Positions 1-13,131 of a DNA stretch of 64,000 nt are shown here, piece after piece. Both the position numbers and the translations under genes were made by a program. The stretch's first letter is position 1; each line of letters opens with the position of its first letter. The DNA is taken from NCBI RefSeq assembly GCF_047496725.1, contig NC_132984.1, positions 2,119,001 through 2,183,000 of the forward strand, read 5' to 3'. The notes beneath the pieces were generated by a model. The model had not been told where the DNA came from and searched no databases. It worked only from the letters and a program-made list of their open reading frames with translations. This DNA is from Anoplolepis gracilipes. Lineage: Eukaryota > Arthropoda > Insecta > Hymenoptera > Formicidae.

Positions 1-2320
1 AGAAAAAAGATTAACAGAAATCCATTAATTATTGCAAAAACAGAAACAGAATATCAAAAATGAAATAAATATTTTCCAAAAGTGACTACAGAATTTCTTA
101 ATTAACGCAATCTTTTTATACATAAAATTTTCTATTCTATAAATATAATATATATAAAATTTCATAATATTACATAAAGTTTTAAAATAATCTTTTTTGA
201 CTCTTGATTGAATATAATGTTTTCTATGATTAGTTACAATTATTCAGCCGATTGCTCGCCCGATGCAAAAAATACGTTAAAACTTTACGATGTATCTTTA
301 ACCAAATGACCATAAAATTATGAAAAAAATTATTAATTAAATAAATTAATTAATAAACTTAATAAAAAAAATTAAAATAACGCGGCATGTTTTAAAATAA
401 ATCCTCTTTGTAGTTAGATGTGATTCTAGGAAAGAAAGAGACACATCAATGGCAAAAATAATACCTCACATCTACCGTTCGCTGTGGCTTACGACTGGCA
501 TGGATTTGTTCAAAGTAATTATATAAGACGAATAAAAAGAATATCTATTGAATTTAATAAACATATTAATTTAAATATATAAAACATATAAATATATTAA
601 TCTTAGCATATTAAAATGACGATTGTTTGAAAACGTTAATTTTCAATAATAAGTTTAAATTGATCTTTAATAATATAATAAATAATGCGCAGATTCTAAA
701 ATATTATTTATTATATAACTTTAATTATAAAATGATAAATATTTATACAATTTTTGATAATAATTTTCACAATAAAAGTGTCTTCATTAAAATATATTTG
801 TATAAGCTTTTTAGTGAAAAACCATGAAAAAATTTGAGATTCGAGACGTCAGATTGAACTGTTATCAATTTCCATCAAATATCGCTCACGTAAGTCGTTA
901 CATCCCCTTCAGTCTCTGTTAGCGCAAGTCATTGTACTCCTCTTCCTTAATGGAAGAAGTGCGGGATCGATTGACAAATTATTAACAATCCTCCATCATC
1001 GAGTTTATGCGCTGCTATGTGATGTATAAGAAAACGATTAGTCTCATCAGCAAAGTACGCATTAGCATTAACGTAAATGCATCATGATCTCTTCAACTTC
1101 CCAACTTCTTTTTTGCTACTTGTCGACCCGCGCTCACCTACATCGTTTGTCCCCTTTTTTCCGACATCTCTGTGTCTCCCTCGCGGGAAATACGAGTGGC
1201 GCAACACTTCTCACCCCCTTCCCCCTCCGTGTCTCCCATTCTTACCACCCCGTCTCGCGGGATTAGATCTCGCGATGAAGTTACAAAAGAGAACCAGCTG
1301 TGGCTACGCGAGATAGCGATGGGTACGACATACTCGCGATTAGATTAAATAAACGGTAATTCGCGGAGTACATTCGACTCTACGGTGAGCTAACTTATTT
1401 CGAAACTTTTCGCGTGGGAAAATTTAATACAGTCCGACCTTCTTTAATTTAAAGTAAATTTATGGAAATCAACTTCTCGCTCATTCAACGCAATGTAAAA
1501 TAAAGTAACTTAATCAGAAGAAACAAATTACAGTTATATCAAAATGTAAAATAGATGAATTTTTCTCGAATAAATTAAAGAGTGATCTTTTTTTTTTTTT
1601 TTCGTTAATTGCCAATAAGTATGTGTAATATTCTTTTATATATATAAATATATATAATTTAAAATACAATTGAAATACAATCTCAAACAGAGAAAGTTGG
1701 ACTCGAAGTGACTCGTCCAGTGCGCTCTAAGAACTCGTGTTGAAACACGCTTATTCTTTCGACAGTTGCTGCCGCTATCAATTAAGCCACTTTTGATAGC
1801 TTCGCTCGTTGCTCGTTAACACGCGTCGCGATGTTCTCGACAACTCAAATTCGCAAACTTCGCCTTCTAATTATACTTGTATTCTCTTACTCTTACTCGA
1901 GAAGAAACTTGAGAGAGCCACGAAGATCTGATGTTTGCCGGATAATTTTAACGGATAATAATTAATTTCAACGAATCTGATTCTCAGTGCTAATTAATAA
2001 ATTTAAATTAAGGAATTTTAAAATGTTATAAACAAACTTTTCATTAAAGAATAATCAATTTCAGATTAATACGAAAAGTCAAAATTATATAAATGATAAT
2101 TGCATATGTTTAAATCTCACAAATAAAAAATATATAGTAAAAAATTATATTACTACATTATAATAAATCATTATGTTAAATAAATGATATTAATATATTA
2201 AATAAAAACAGTTACCACTTTTATTATAAGATTACTTAATTAAAGTAAGATGATTGCGATATGCAATTCAAACCAGTATTAATATATTTTCTAGTAGTTT
2301 GCGTATGTATGAGCGTGTAA

Positions 2321-2411
<91 letters not shown>

Positions 2412-3470
2412 TAATATCTCGATTAATTCAGTTTAAAGTTAATATTCTTCAAAATATTCCGCTAGAAAAATTCAAATTCCATTTAAAATTTATTGATATT
2501 TTTATATCGATATTCATCGATTTTTCAGAATATTTTGCTTCAAATTCCCAATAAACTTCATTCTTCCACGAATATAAATTTCCCGCCCTCTTAATTTCGC
2601 GCTCGCGATTTCATCATCATGTCGTATCCTCGCAAATATTTATTTGCGAAGCAGCTGCATCCTCTCGCCGGATATTTACATATTTCAATTACCTCGTAGC
2701 GCGATTTATCAGCGACTGGAATTTTCTTTGCCGGAAGTTCGACTACATCGCCGCCGGGACGGGACGAACTTCCGAACTTCCGATCGGTCGTTAGTTTGCA
2801 AGCTTTACGCACGACGCGAAACGATACGTAAACTTGGCAAGTAAATCGATCGTCGGCTGAATTCCGAAGAAAGAAAGCTTGTATTCGCAAATTTGTACTC
2901 TCTGCTCGCGATAAGTTTGCTCGTAACTCTTTGCTCCGCGAGATCATTACGATTTTGAATAAGCTTACCTTCTGCTTGAAAAAACAAACTGAGAATTTCT
3001 ATTATTTTTATTATTCGTTTACCTCTCTGTTTTTCTTTTTCTTTTTCTTTTTTTTTTTTTTTAAATTATATATAATAAACTGGATGACACATATAATGCA
3101 GATTTAAAATTTTCATATCGTAAAATAATGTTAAAAATATGGTGCAATTTTTTTATCAACTTTCAATATTAAAAAAATATATCTTTCAATCTTACAAACT
3201 CAATCATTGCAAACTTTGTGTGTCGTAAATTACAAGTATATTTCAAACTTTTTTATTCTATAATTGAATTTTCAATCACATTACAAGAGAAAAAACTGAA
3301 ATTGCGAAAATACATTTTTCCATTAATTCGTTTGTCTTAAAACGAATAAACCATCTTTCCCGAATATTCGCGCTCTGAAATATTCTTCTTCCTAAAATCA
3401 TTTTTATTCAAAGAAGAAGAAAAAAATAAAGTACATTAATCCCCCTTGCGAGAACCGCAAATTGACTGAA
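1..3470. other. AT-rich noncoding DNA
   Basis: I see no supportable gene here. The sequence is mostly AT-rich with many stops on both strands. A pyrimidine-rich, more GC-rich patch at about 1080-1320 stays open in two overlapping frames, but these show low-complexity Pro/Ser/Leu composition and no domain. Another mixed patch at 2580-2960 is open on both strands without family resemblance. If the Ig-domain first exon at 38776-38993 belongs to a gene extending past base 1, this stretch is part of its first intron (inference). Confidence 0.6.
2326..2405. repeat. (TA)n microsatellite, about 80 bp
   Basis: An almost uninterrupted TA dinucleotide run. Open frames across it read only Ile-Tyr repeats and are artefacts. 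Confidence 0.97.
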
Positions 3471-3870
3471 ACTTTGCGAGAAGTTATTAATGTTGCGCGA
3501 AAATTTGCACAGGGAATAGTTAGGCTGCCGCCTCAAACCGACACACTTGCAACGAAAACAAGGGGTAGGAGACAGGGGGGTAGGGGAGGCAAAGATGACG
3601 AGGGGGGTCCGGCAAAGGTGTTTAACGCACTTAATTAGTTGGCGGGCACCGGTCCGGGATTAAGAAGTTTGCGAGATTATTAAGGATTAACGAGTTTGTA
3701 GTCGGAGCCGGCCGGGCTCAATTATACGCGAAATTAACGAGCACGCTGGAAAAGGAGGGAGGGAGGGAGGGAGGGGGTGAAATTTTGCGGGCGCTCGATT
3801 TTAACACGACCACCGCGCGAATTAATTTTAATAGCGCGAGCCCGAACAGTTATTGCGACTTGATATAGAA
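3470..3870. other. GC-rich island with G-runs
   Basis: A GC-rich block in AT-rich surroundings. Four or more G-runs of at least four bases lie at 3561-3607, and a (GGGA)n tract lies at 3755-3777. It also holds homeodomain-type TAATTAG/TTAATTA cores (around 3632). There is no coherent open frame. It may be an intronic regulatory element or simply compositional; the sequence alone does not decide. Confidence 0.45.
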
Positions 3871-5090
3871 CGTTGCCAGTCAACCGTTTTAACATTTCCT
3901 GTGTTAATCCTTTCGCGAATACTTCGAGGAATTTTGCGAATCAAGCTTTAATAATCGAGAACGATAAGAGAGAATAAAATCCCTCTTTTCCATTACGCAG
4001 TTTCAACGTAAGATTTTCTTATGTTGTGTTATGCTATTTTACATTATCTGACGCATAATATTAAATATTATAATTTTTCATTATTAATTTAAATTTTAAT
4101 TATATGTATATCATTAAACGCATACATTTTTTCGAGAATATTTAATGAAATGAATTTAAAATTGAAAGAGCGGCATTTGTATGACTAAAATACCGACATC
4201 TCGCGACCTCGTATAAAAAAAAAATCTGGTTAGTATTAAAAAAAAAAAAAAAAAACTCAATGGAAAAATAAAGATAGGACGGTCTAGATAATGACTTTCT
4301 TATTTTCCGTCGTCGTTTTTCTCCATCCGTCTCGAGATAAATCTGAAAAATTGAATAAGTTTGACGCGCGCGTGGAAACTATCGACTCCGCGATGCACGA
4401 CGTGTAACACGCAGCACGTTTTCGGTGTAAACTTGTAATAGGATTTGCTGTTTAATCCATTCCGGACGGACGTGCGGCGGGCGGCGGGCGTAATGCCGTG
4501 TTACACGCTAATATCCGATTATACACGAGTTCCGTGACGACGCCATTTATGAAAGTGAATCGCGAATGTCGCCCTCCAATGTCGCTACTCTTTCAATTAA
4601 CATTATTAACTATCGGCGGTTACTGTAAATTTTCTGTTTAAGCTTTTCATACTATGCTGCAATTAACAATAAAATCTGAGGGCTTCAACATGATACAATT
4701 AAAAAATAATTTTGTTACAAATCCTTTAATATTAACGAATTTTCTCAGAAGCTCACAGCTTTTGACTCTAACTTTTTGCATTATTTTTTATATAAAATAT
4801 ATAAATATTTATATTAAAAAAATTCAAACTTAAATATAAGTATACATTCTATTAATATTTTTTTCAATATATTTCTAATATAAATATTTATATTCAAGAA
4901 ATTGAAGTTTAAATATAAATTTACATTCTACATTCATTTTTTTTTTTCAATATATTTCTATATATGTTACAACTATTACAATTGATTTTTATTTACACGT
5001 TGTTAGTAATTGCAGCAGAGAATCATACGCAAGGAATGACGTAAAATATTTTGTGAATTAAAGAGAAGGGGAGAAAACACTCTATCGATT
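3870..5090. other. AT-rich noncoding DNA
   Basis: Nothing recognisable apart from the local tandem duplication at 4802-4966 and a short GC-richer patch around 4360-4570. Confidence 0.6.
4802..4966. repeat. Imperfect tandem duplication, about 80 bp unit
   Basis: Two adjacent copies start with the same TAAATATTTATATT (about 4802 and 4880). Both continue through similar TACATTCT and TTTCAATATATTTCTA blocks. Copies differ by substitutions and a longer T-run in the second. Confidence 0.85.
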
Positions 5091-5420
5091 ACATCGGAAT
5101 TTTGAAAATAGCGTGGCAACTTCGCAGAAGCGAGAATCGTGTCGTCGTGAATCGAGATCGGTCACGTTTCGTCAGGAACAGTCGTCGTTTATATCGATAG
5201 CCTTCCGCAAACAACAGCAACACGCGTCCCCATAGCCGCCATAAATTTCTCGTACGTTACAACACGACGCGACGCACACGCTCGCTCGCTCGCTCTCGCT
5301 CGCGTGCAGAACGGGACGAGCAGGAAAGTGCAAACAGGAATTGACGTAACCCGAGTTCGATCCGTATCCGTTCCCGTTAAATTACACCTTCTCCCAGGCT
5401 GGTTACACAAGTACCTACAT
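5090..5420. other. CpG-rich island
   Basis: A CpG-rich segment with a GCTC/GCTCGC run at about 5278-5303. It is open on the minus strand for 73 codons, but the product is low-complexity and Cys/Arg-rich. It resembles promoter or 5'UTR DNA of insect genes in composition; no adjacent gene was found. The following 5420-6640 is AT-rich apart from a mixed patch at 6090-6620 that is open but featureless. Confidence 0.35.
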
Positions 5421-6640
5421 ATGTAGCTGCATTCAGGGCCGACCTAAGATTGCCGCTTCCTGCGGCAAATGACTATACTCTTGTTTTGGAATAAAATAAA
5501 TGAAATGAATAAAGTATAGAAAGTATAACAGATTTTAGAGATATACATACAGAGATTTTAAACCTCGACTTTTTTTTGCATAAAAGGCGCGATAACGTTT
5601 TATTATCAAAGTTATTAGAAACGATAAAATTATCATTAGTGCTAAAAATATACATTGATATTCTGTGTAATATTTAGAAGACAATTAAATAAAAATATTT
5701 TAAAGAGATACATAAATTATGTAATAAATTTATCTAGCTCAAACTAACAATAAATATATACACCATAAAAAAAAAAAAAACTTGCGCGTTACAAAAAAAA
5801 TATAATATTAATTTAATTTAAATATAAATATAATTTAATAATTAAATAAATAAAATATAATAAATTTTTTTTTCTATTTCTACCGCAAAAATGTGACAAA
5901 ATTTTTTTTATCCGTTCCTGATAAAATTGTACACGTGCCACAGGGTTTTCCGAGATCATAAGTCCTATCCTGCCCGCAGCAGGATCGCCCTATACGTAAT
6001 GTTGTTCTATGTCGGTCGTGCCCAGATGCATCTAAATATGTACATATCTCAAATACCGTAAGATAAATCGGGATTGACGTAGCCGGTTAGAGAGATACTA
6101 AGGTTTGCTCACTGCAAAGGGAGAAGAAACTCTCGAGAAGATACGACGCCTTGACCAATGGTATCTTTAGTCCAAGAGGAATCTCCAAAGAGATCCGTTT
6201 ACAGTCCTCCTTTATTACAAAAATGGACTCTGCCCCGATATAAACGGTACCTTATCGAGGCTCTTATCAATAGTCGACCACGGTCAACTCCGTGCAGAGC
6301 AATCCTTCGCAGCATCCTTCATGAGATCTCCCACGTTTCTCTCTTCTGGGCGAGAGACAATCACACGTGAGAGAGCGTCAGGTCGCGGGAGAAAGGAGAG
6401 GGTGCAGGGGGAGGGGGAAGGGGAAAGAGTGGTTCGGCGAGTTGGAACAAAGGAAGCTCATAACTTGCCCCGTTGCTTTCTCGTGGTTTGATTATCTTGC
6501 TCGAGAGAGAAAGAGAGAGACCGAGAGGAGAATGCCCGACGATTGGTCCAGCCGTAAGAGATCATTCGCCGAGGCGATATTCGATTTCGCACGACTCAAC
6601 GGCCACGAGAGAAACCCAATCTAACACCGGATATATTTAG

Positions 6641-7076
6641 TAAATTGAAAAGAGAGACAGAAATATATTATTTATATTTCGCAAAATATATATTTTATTA
6701 CTGTGGAATACATTTTCTTAATCATTTAATTGTATAATTGTGATTACAACTTTAAAAATGTGATCTGTGTATTTGTAATTTATAATTCCTTTATAATAAA
6801 TTCTAAATTTATATAACGTTTAAAATTTAATTTGTATTAATCGTTATATTAAATTGAAGAGAGACAGAAATGTATTATTTATATTATATTTTATAAATAT
6901 ATATTTTATTACTCATCTATAATTATATAATTTGTGATTAGAACTTTAATAATGTGTACTTGTAATTTAAATTATTCCTTAATAATTTATTTCATATAAT
7001 TATTTTTTAATATGATTTAAACATATTTTCCTAAATTTATGTAATGTTTAAAAGTTAATTTAAATCAATCGCTAAT
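6641..7076. repeat. Tandem duplication, about 208 bp unit
   Basis: Copy 1 starts at 6641 and copy 2 at 6849 with nearly the same TAAATTGAA...GAGAGACAGAAAT. Matching blocks follow in the same order: ATATATTTTATTAC, a TGTGATTA(C/G)AACTTTAA block, a TACTTGTAATTT-like block, CTAAATTTAT(A/G)TAA and GTTTAAAA. Copies have diverged by substitutions and small indels. Confidence 0.88.
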
Positions 7077-7922
7077 AAAACACTCGCTTTTAAATTCTCT
7101 TACATATTTTTTATGCATATCTGTATCGATGTGTTATTGCAAACCTAAAATCCATCGATTCGTGGATCGTTTTCGCATTAACGTTGGGTCACCGCGTGGT
7201 AATCACCGCCCACCTTCTCCTCTCCGAAATTTACGGTCTCGTTTCTGCATTATGCGCGCTATTATGCAACGCTTATACCGGGCGGGCGCAAAACGCAGTA
7301 ACGTGTTTACCGTTTACGCGTCGCGTTCTAATTACCGTTCGAGTCACGGCTGCATGACTAATACTTTCGCAAATTCGATTAGCTCGAAAAGGCATCGCAC
7401 GATCTAATTAGCGCGAGCTACAGCGCGAACCGTTCGTGATACATTACGGTGTATTATACGGCGTCATTTTTGGATGCAGTTCGCGAACAGGATGCGACAC
7501 GCGCTGCGCGAGATTCGTGACGAATTGCGAGACAATAAATGAATGCTTCCGAAACGAGAAGACAAAGCCGAAATTTCGGGACGTAACGCAACCAAAGACA
7601 ATTCAACAAATCTGTGGAGAAAAAATTTTCGAAAATTCTGGACTTTTGAGAATTCGAGAAAAATTCGAAGATATTAAAAAAGAGGGTGCGCCATTATAGA
7701 AAATAAATCGTTCTATGCAAATTCTTTATCTAAATGCTCGAAACACTCGATACAATCACGCAGTAGAGACCGAAAAGGTGAATACCTGCCTATAAAAAGA
7801 GTCACCGGATGCCCATGGTGGAATCGCTTCCGGTGGGCGGCGGCCGTAGATGGTCACCGATATCTATCTGTTCGCGTGTTACACGTGTTACTTGCATGTG
7901 TGTATCTTCACGTCTCTCGACT

Positions 7923-7994
<72 letters not shown>

Positions 7995-9274
7995 GTTTTC
8001 CCGATTAAATCGAGAAACACGTGTCTAATGGAAATTACCGCAGGAACCGATATTGCAAAATTATAGTATACATACTTGACAAATATGTATGATAGAAATA
8101 TACATATATACACAAATGCAGATAGTAAATTATATATTCCAATTATAATTAATTTCACGTCATAATCAATTATATACTCAATATTTAAAATTTATTCAAA
8201 CATCAATATTCAGTCGCCGATGTAATGTATTTGATACTAAATATTGAATATCAATTGAATTATTTGAATCACTCAGAGATCTTAAATATGAATTAATAAT
8301 AAAATCATTGATATATTTATTCATTGTAATTACAATATATGACATCTAAATTATATATTATTTATGATTACTAATATTATAATGTTATTTTAGATATAAT
8401 TCTTGGACTTTTATTCGTCATGTTTGAAAATCTTTTATAAAGTTGATTAAGAATATAAATTATATATTAAGTTATAATTATAAATTATACATAAATAACA
8501 TTGGATAAAAATTACACTCTTTCAATATTTTAATTTTTCTAGGTTATACTTTCTTGACTTTTAAAAAAAACTTTTACATTTATTCATTAATTTCCCTATA
8601 AAAATTTAGATAACTTTTATCTACAGAAAATTTTATTATACTCAAAAATCAAGATCTGAAATTAATGCGCATTTTATAGAGAGAATAATAGATTTGCAAT
8701 AAAATTAATTTCACAAGTCACAAGTGTAACATTATTTAAGGATCCAATGCTTTATACTTTTGACATTTCGTTTAATCGAAAGTGAAATAAAATTTCAGTG
8801 AAAGAGAGAGCAAAAATATGGTTTTCATCATGGAGCTTTCTATGAAAGTTGTTGGGAAATTTAATTCTCTGTAATGATATTTATAAATTCTCTGTACCAC
8901 GCATCTCTCGTTTCTACGCGCACATCGCTTCGTTACACATTATTAATTATGCGGTCGCGTTTTATCGGTAATTTAAACATTTCCCAGCGGCTCTTTTTTA
9001 ATTCTGCGCGTCAAAAGTAAAATGTTGGGCAGAAGCAGCTAATTAATTAGTTCGCGGTTACACGGGGATTCGAATTTGTAAAACTCTGAACGTTATTAAA
9101 AGTCTCAGGCAAGTTTCATATCCCGCTACTCTCCAGCTGGAGATTCCCAATATTCCGATATATGTATACATACATATATGTATATACATACATATTTATC
9201 GAGATAGAAAATGCTCCTCGCATGTTCAGTATTAATTTTATCGACGTTATTGTGTTCCTTGTTAATTTTCTTTC
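7077..9274. other. Noncoding; GC-richer island then AT-rich
   Basis: 7130-7920 is GC-richer and open in places (7129-7407, 7436-7699) but shows no domain and no splice-linked coding pattern. After the CT run the sequence is strongly AT-rich. No gene is supportable. Confidence 0.5.
7925..7991. repeat. (CT)n microsatellite, about 66 bp
   Basis: A near-perfect CT/TC run. It keeps both strands open and creates Ser-Leu and Arg-Glu reading frames that are not genes. Confidence 0.97.
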
Positions 9275-9403
9275 TTTGTATACAACTAATAATGTAATTA
9301 AATTCATTTTATCAATCACACTATCTGTTCCGAGTTTCATTTCCTGTATATAACAAATAATATAATTAAATTCATTTTATCGATCGCGCTATCTGTTTCG
9401 ATT
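9275..9403. repeat. Tandem duplication, about 68 bp unit
   Basis: Two adjacent copies (from about 9275 and 9343) share a TGTATA(C/T)AAC(T)AATAAT start, the exact block AATTAAATTCATTTTATC, and a following CTATCTGTT(C/T)CGA. Confidence 0.85.
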
Positions 9404-12130
9404 ATATTGCTATTTTCATCATTTTTCTTTTGTATATACAAAGTGTTTAATTATGAATTTTCAAAAATGATTTAATATACCCCAAGAATTAAACAAATCA
9501 CAAATTACGCCATAAAACCTTGTAAACGTTAAAAAAAAAATATATATATATATATATGTATATAAATAATTAATATATGCATATAATTGTTTTAATAATT
9601 AATTAATTAATTAATATGTACATACAATTGTTATAATTTTCGCAAGAGACTTTATCTTTGATTTATTAACAACTTGTCCAAATAACATAGCGTTAAATTA
9701 TAATTAAAGCTCACAAGGAGCAGATAAAATTTTTTGCGACGGTAAAGTCACCGCGGGAACATAAATCCTATTAGCGACGCGCGCCACTTCGAGAGAAGTG
9801 TAGATTCACCGTGTAGAAAAGACAGTGTGATACAATGTCGACAGAAATTAAAACTATAATCCTCGTTGAGAATGAAATGTAAAAACTCACCGTATGCGGA
9901 GCGAATCATGTGCACGCGTTTCCTTAAAAGTACCCCGCAAAAAACTTTACCGCAGTATGCAAAACACTCACCTGCAACATAATAAAAGAGATTCTTTAAT
10001 CTTGATGAAGAGCACATCGCGTTCTACTCGGTAAAAGGGAAAAAAGGAAAAATAGTAAAAAGTGTACAACTATATGAAATAATTATATGAAAGTTATATG
10101 ATAAGCTGAAAGTAATGTAAATATAATTTCCATACGTTATAAATTAAAAAAAAAAAAAAAATAGCATTATTAATATAAATTTAAATCCTGACAAATTTGT
10201 TTGTCAAAAGAAATGCTTTTTCTCAACGTTTGAATTATTCTACGTGACGATCAGAGTGACAAACTCTACTTTTCTTAAATTTTTTTACACCTCAAGTAAA
10301 ATAAAAATAAACTCGAGCATTTCGAGATAGAAAATGCAGTTAAAAAAAAAAAAAAAAAAAAGGCAGAATTGCTACGAGAAGTCAGAGTTGAAGGACGACT
10401 CCGACAGCACTCGTCCTGACAAGAACGTCCCCGTGCCATCGGATCCTGAAATTGCAGCGTCGCCACTTTCGAGACCTCGTTTTACGTTGCTTGATGCTAC
10501 TTTTATTCCACCTCCTCCGCAGAAAAGAGGTTAAAGGACTCGGGGTGATTAAGTTCCCTGGAGTAGGACGCCCCAGAGAACTTGCGAAAAAAAAGGAAGG
10601 AAGACTGACTCTTTCGGGTTAATTGCCGCGTTACTCGATTTTTATATTTTGCTCGTTATCAATTCGCAACAAATAAATAAAAAAAAAAACGCATTTATTC
10701 AAGAAAAAAAAGTCAACTTTATTTTAAATTAAGATATCAACGTCTTTTTTTTCTCTTGAATCAAATTGAAAATCAAAGAAAATATCTTTAGGGAAAATTA
10801 AATTTTTTTTTTATTACTTTTACTTAATAATTTATGCAATCAATTTATATTTTGTAAAATATATTTGAAACAAAATATAAATTAATTGCATAAATTATGA
10901 AGTAAAAATAATGAAAAAAAAATTTAATTTTGATAATAAGCGATAGTAGTAAATTTGTTTAACTTTTTCGAATTCTTGTTACTCATCTACGAACCGTGCA
11001 GCTGCATCCAAATAACTGATTATCCTTTCCGTAGGTTGAGCAATAGATCGTTTCCGCGGATAAGAAACAATTTTTATTCAAATTTCTTTCACTAGAATCC
11101 TAAAATTTTTTAATCTCTCTTTAACGACGCGCGCATCATTTCCTTTTCTCTCCTTTTTGTTTTTTGCGCACTCTTTGCTTATCTGCGAAGCATGCAGCTG
11201 CATCTGCGCGATTATACTTTTAGCGAATAGCCGTGTGCGAGGCGGACTTTTTAACAAACCGTAACAGCAATTTAGATAATAGTTCGCCCTCGTATCTTAA
11301 TGGCTGCTCCTCGTCGGACCGCGTCAGAGGATCGCATTTTATAAGGCATCCTCCGTGAAATGAGAATTTCTCATATCTATCTGCCGAGCGAGCGAGCGAA
11401 CCAAGCGCGCAGGTTGCTTTTAAATTAGAAATAAATTATTATCTCCATCCCCTGCGGGTGGTGACCCCGGGCAAACTCGGGGTTTCGTCCTGTAACGATT
11501 CGAATTTGCGGTGCATAATACGTATAATTATAGGACATTCAATGTTCATCGAGAGCGCGATATGCAAGTGTCTCGTCGTGTCTAGAAGCTGATGCAGAAG
11601 TAATTTAATTCTTCATTAATCTTTCCGTAAATAACACGTAGATGGTTTGAGACAAAAGAAAATTAAACGTATTCTTTCCTAAAAGAGAGAAACAATATTT
11701 TTGAGGATTTGTTAAAGAATTATTGAAAAATGTCGCGTACAACACCATTGATTATATCATTATTACAATTATCAAAATTTCAATAGCTGCCGTTCAACAA
11801 TATACAAGAAAAATATAAAGAATGTTAATAAAAAAAATATTTGATCTGTAATATATTCTATGATATTTTTTTGATCATTTTTATATTAAAAAAATGTTTC
11901 AGTAATATAGATATAAATTGTTCAATAATTTAATTTTTAGAATTGAAACAGAAAAATTCATATAAATTTTTTCTATCTTTTTGACTATTTCAATATCAAT
12001 TGTCTACGGAATTTCACACATTTCAATATCGATTATCTATAGAAAGCAGTTGTGGGATGTTGCGTTGTACATGTGCGTGTGTATGTGTATCGATAACTAA
12101 TCAAATTTTCACAACATTTACACCCTTGGC
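9404..12130. other. Mostly AT-rich noncoding DNA
   Basis: Contains the long hairpin at 10794-10931, poly-A tracts near 10147 and 10340, and a GC-richer patch at 11000-11560. That patch twice carries a similar GCAGCTGCATC block (near 11000 and 11193). No gene is supportable. Confidence 0.5.
10794..10931. repeat. Long inverted repeat, about 61 bp arms
   Basis: The left arm 10794-10855 is nearly the reverse complement of the right arm 10870-10931, with only a few mismatches and a 14 nt loop. Transcribed, it would form one long stem. It may be a MITE remnant or a hairpin RNA source. No convincing target-site duplication is visible. Confidence 0.88.
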
Positions 12131-12600
12131 ATAGAGTTACCGATACCGTCTCGCGAGCAAATATACTTGCGCGAAAAGGAAGTAAAATAGTTGTTTCTTT
12201 CGCAGAGGGCTAGCGTGCAGAGCCTAGCAAGCTCGGAATACAAAGACGAACACGAAGACGAGAGAGAGGAAATAAGCACCTACGGGCTGTGCAGACCCGA
12301 ATTATCTTATGGGATTTCTCGAAGATGAGACGACGACGTGGCTAGGAGGGAAGAAGGGCAATAGCCTGCAGGACACGAGAGAGAAAGAAAGAGAGAATCG
12401 TCCTGCATCTTGCCTCTAGCCTGCATTTTCTCTCGTCTGCCTTCTCTGCTTATTTTTCGTATTGGCCAATTTCGATGACTTTCCGAGGCAATCGAGCATG
12501 GTCGTTATATTACGACGCGCACACAAAGACTATCGAGTTAGTTCGTGTCTTTGATCGATCTAAAGATCGAGCGGCCAAGGGTATTCGTGCCTACATAATT
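12130..12600. other. GC-richer purine/pyrimidine-patterned block
   Basis: A CpG-containing block inside AT-rich DNA, with GAGAGA/CTCTCT patches and a small palindrome around GATCGATCTAAAGATCGA (12553-12570). No open frame of note. Candidate regulatory DNA by composition only. Confidence 0.3.
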
Positions 12601-12729
12601 ATCGAAATAATAATCTATGTTGAAGAATGGATCTTTTGATTCCCTACTTTTTAATTTATTTATAATGGAATTTAGAGTCAATTTTTATATTCATATATAT
12701 GAAGCATATTTTTTTATATACATTGACTT

Positions 12730-13035
12730 ATTAATGTATATATTTAATTTAATATAAAAAATAAAATTATTTCATTTAAACTGTTATTAAATAAATTATT
12801 ATTTAATTTAAATGAACATTTTAATATTTTTTAACGTGCTCTTTTTTCCTGATTCAATTATGTGTGTCTGGAGCGGGAGAGGGAAGGGGAATTTAAAATA
12901 TTTTAAAAACTGACTTGTTTAAAAAAATGTGTATGTTATTATACTGTATAGTTTTTTTATAATTATATTTAAATGAAAAATTAAATATAATTTTAAATTA
13001 ATTAAATATAATTTTTGTTAGTTAAAGAAAAATGT
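12730..13035 (+). repeat. Inverted repeat, left copy (about 300 bp)
   Basis: The reverse complement of this segment aligns along its length with 15560-15860. The most conserved part is around 12845-12900, with a TTTAAATTCCCCTTCCCTCT block followed by CTCCAGAC and TTGAATCAGGAAAA in both copies. I estimate identity above 80 percent by eye. The two copies face each other across about 2.5 kb. Confidence 0.9.
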
Positions 13036-13131
13036 TTGTTTATTAAACAAATCATATTTTTTCGTGAAAAAAAAACTTTCAATAGAAACTTTCAATATAA
13101 TAGAGACATATTATATGTATATAAGAAACAG

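Noticed and set aside
1077..1316. Two overlapping plus-strand frames of 60-79 codons
   Set aside because: Pyrimidine-rich composition with Pro/Ser/Leu output; no family resemblance.
7802..8158. Minus-strand 118-codon frame with Arg-Glu repeats
   Set aside because: Its length is created by the CT microsatellite at 7925-7991.
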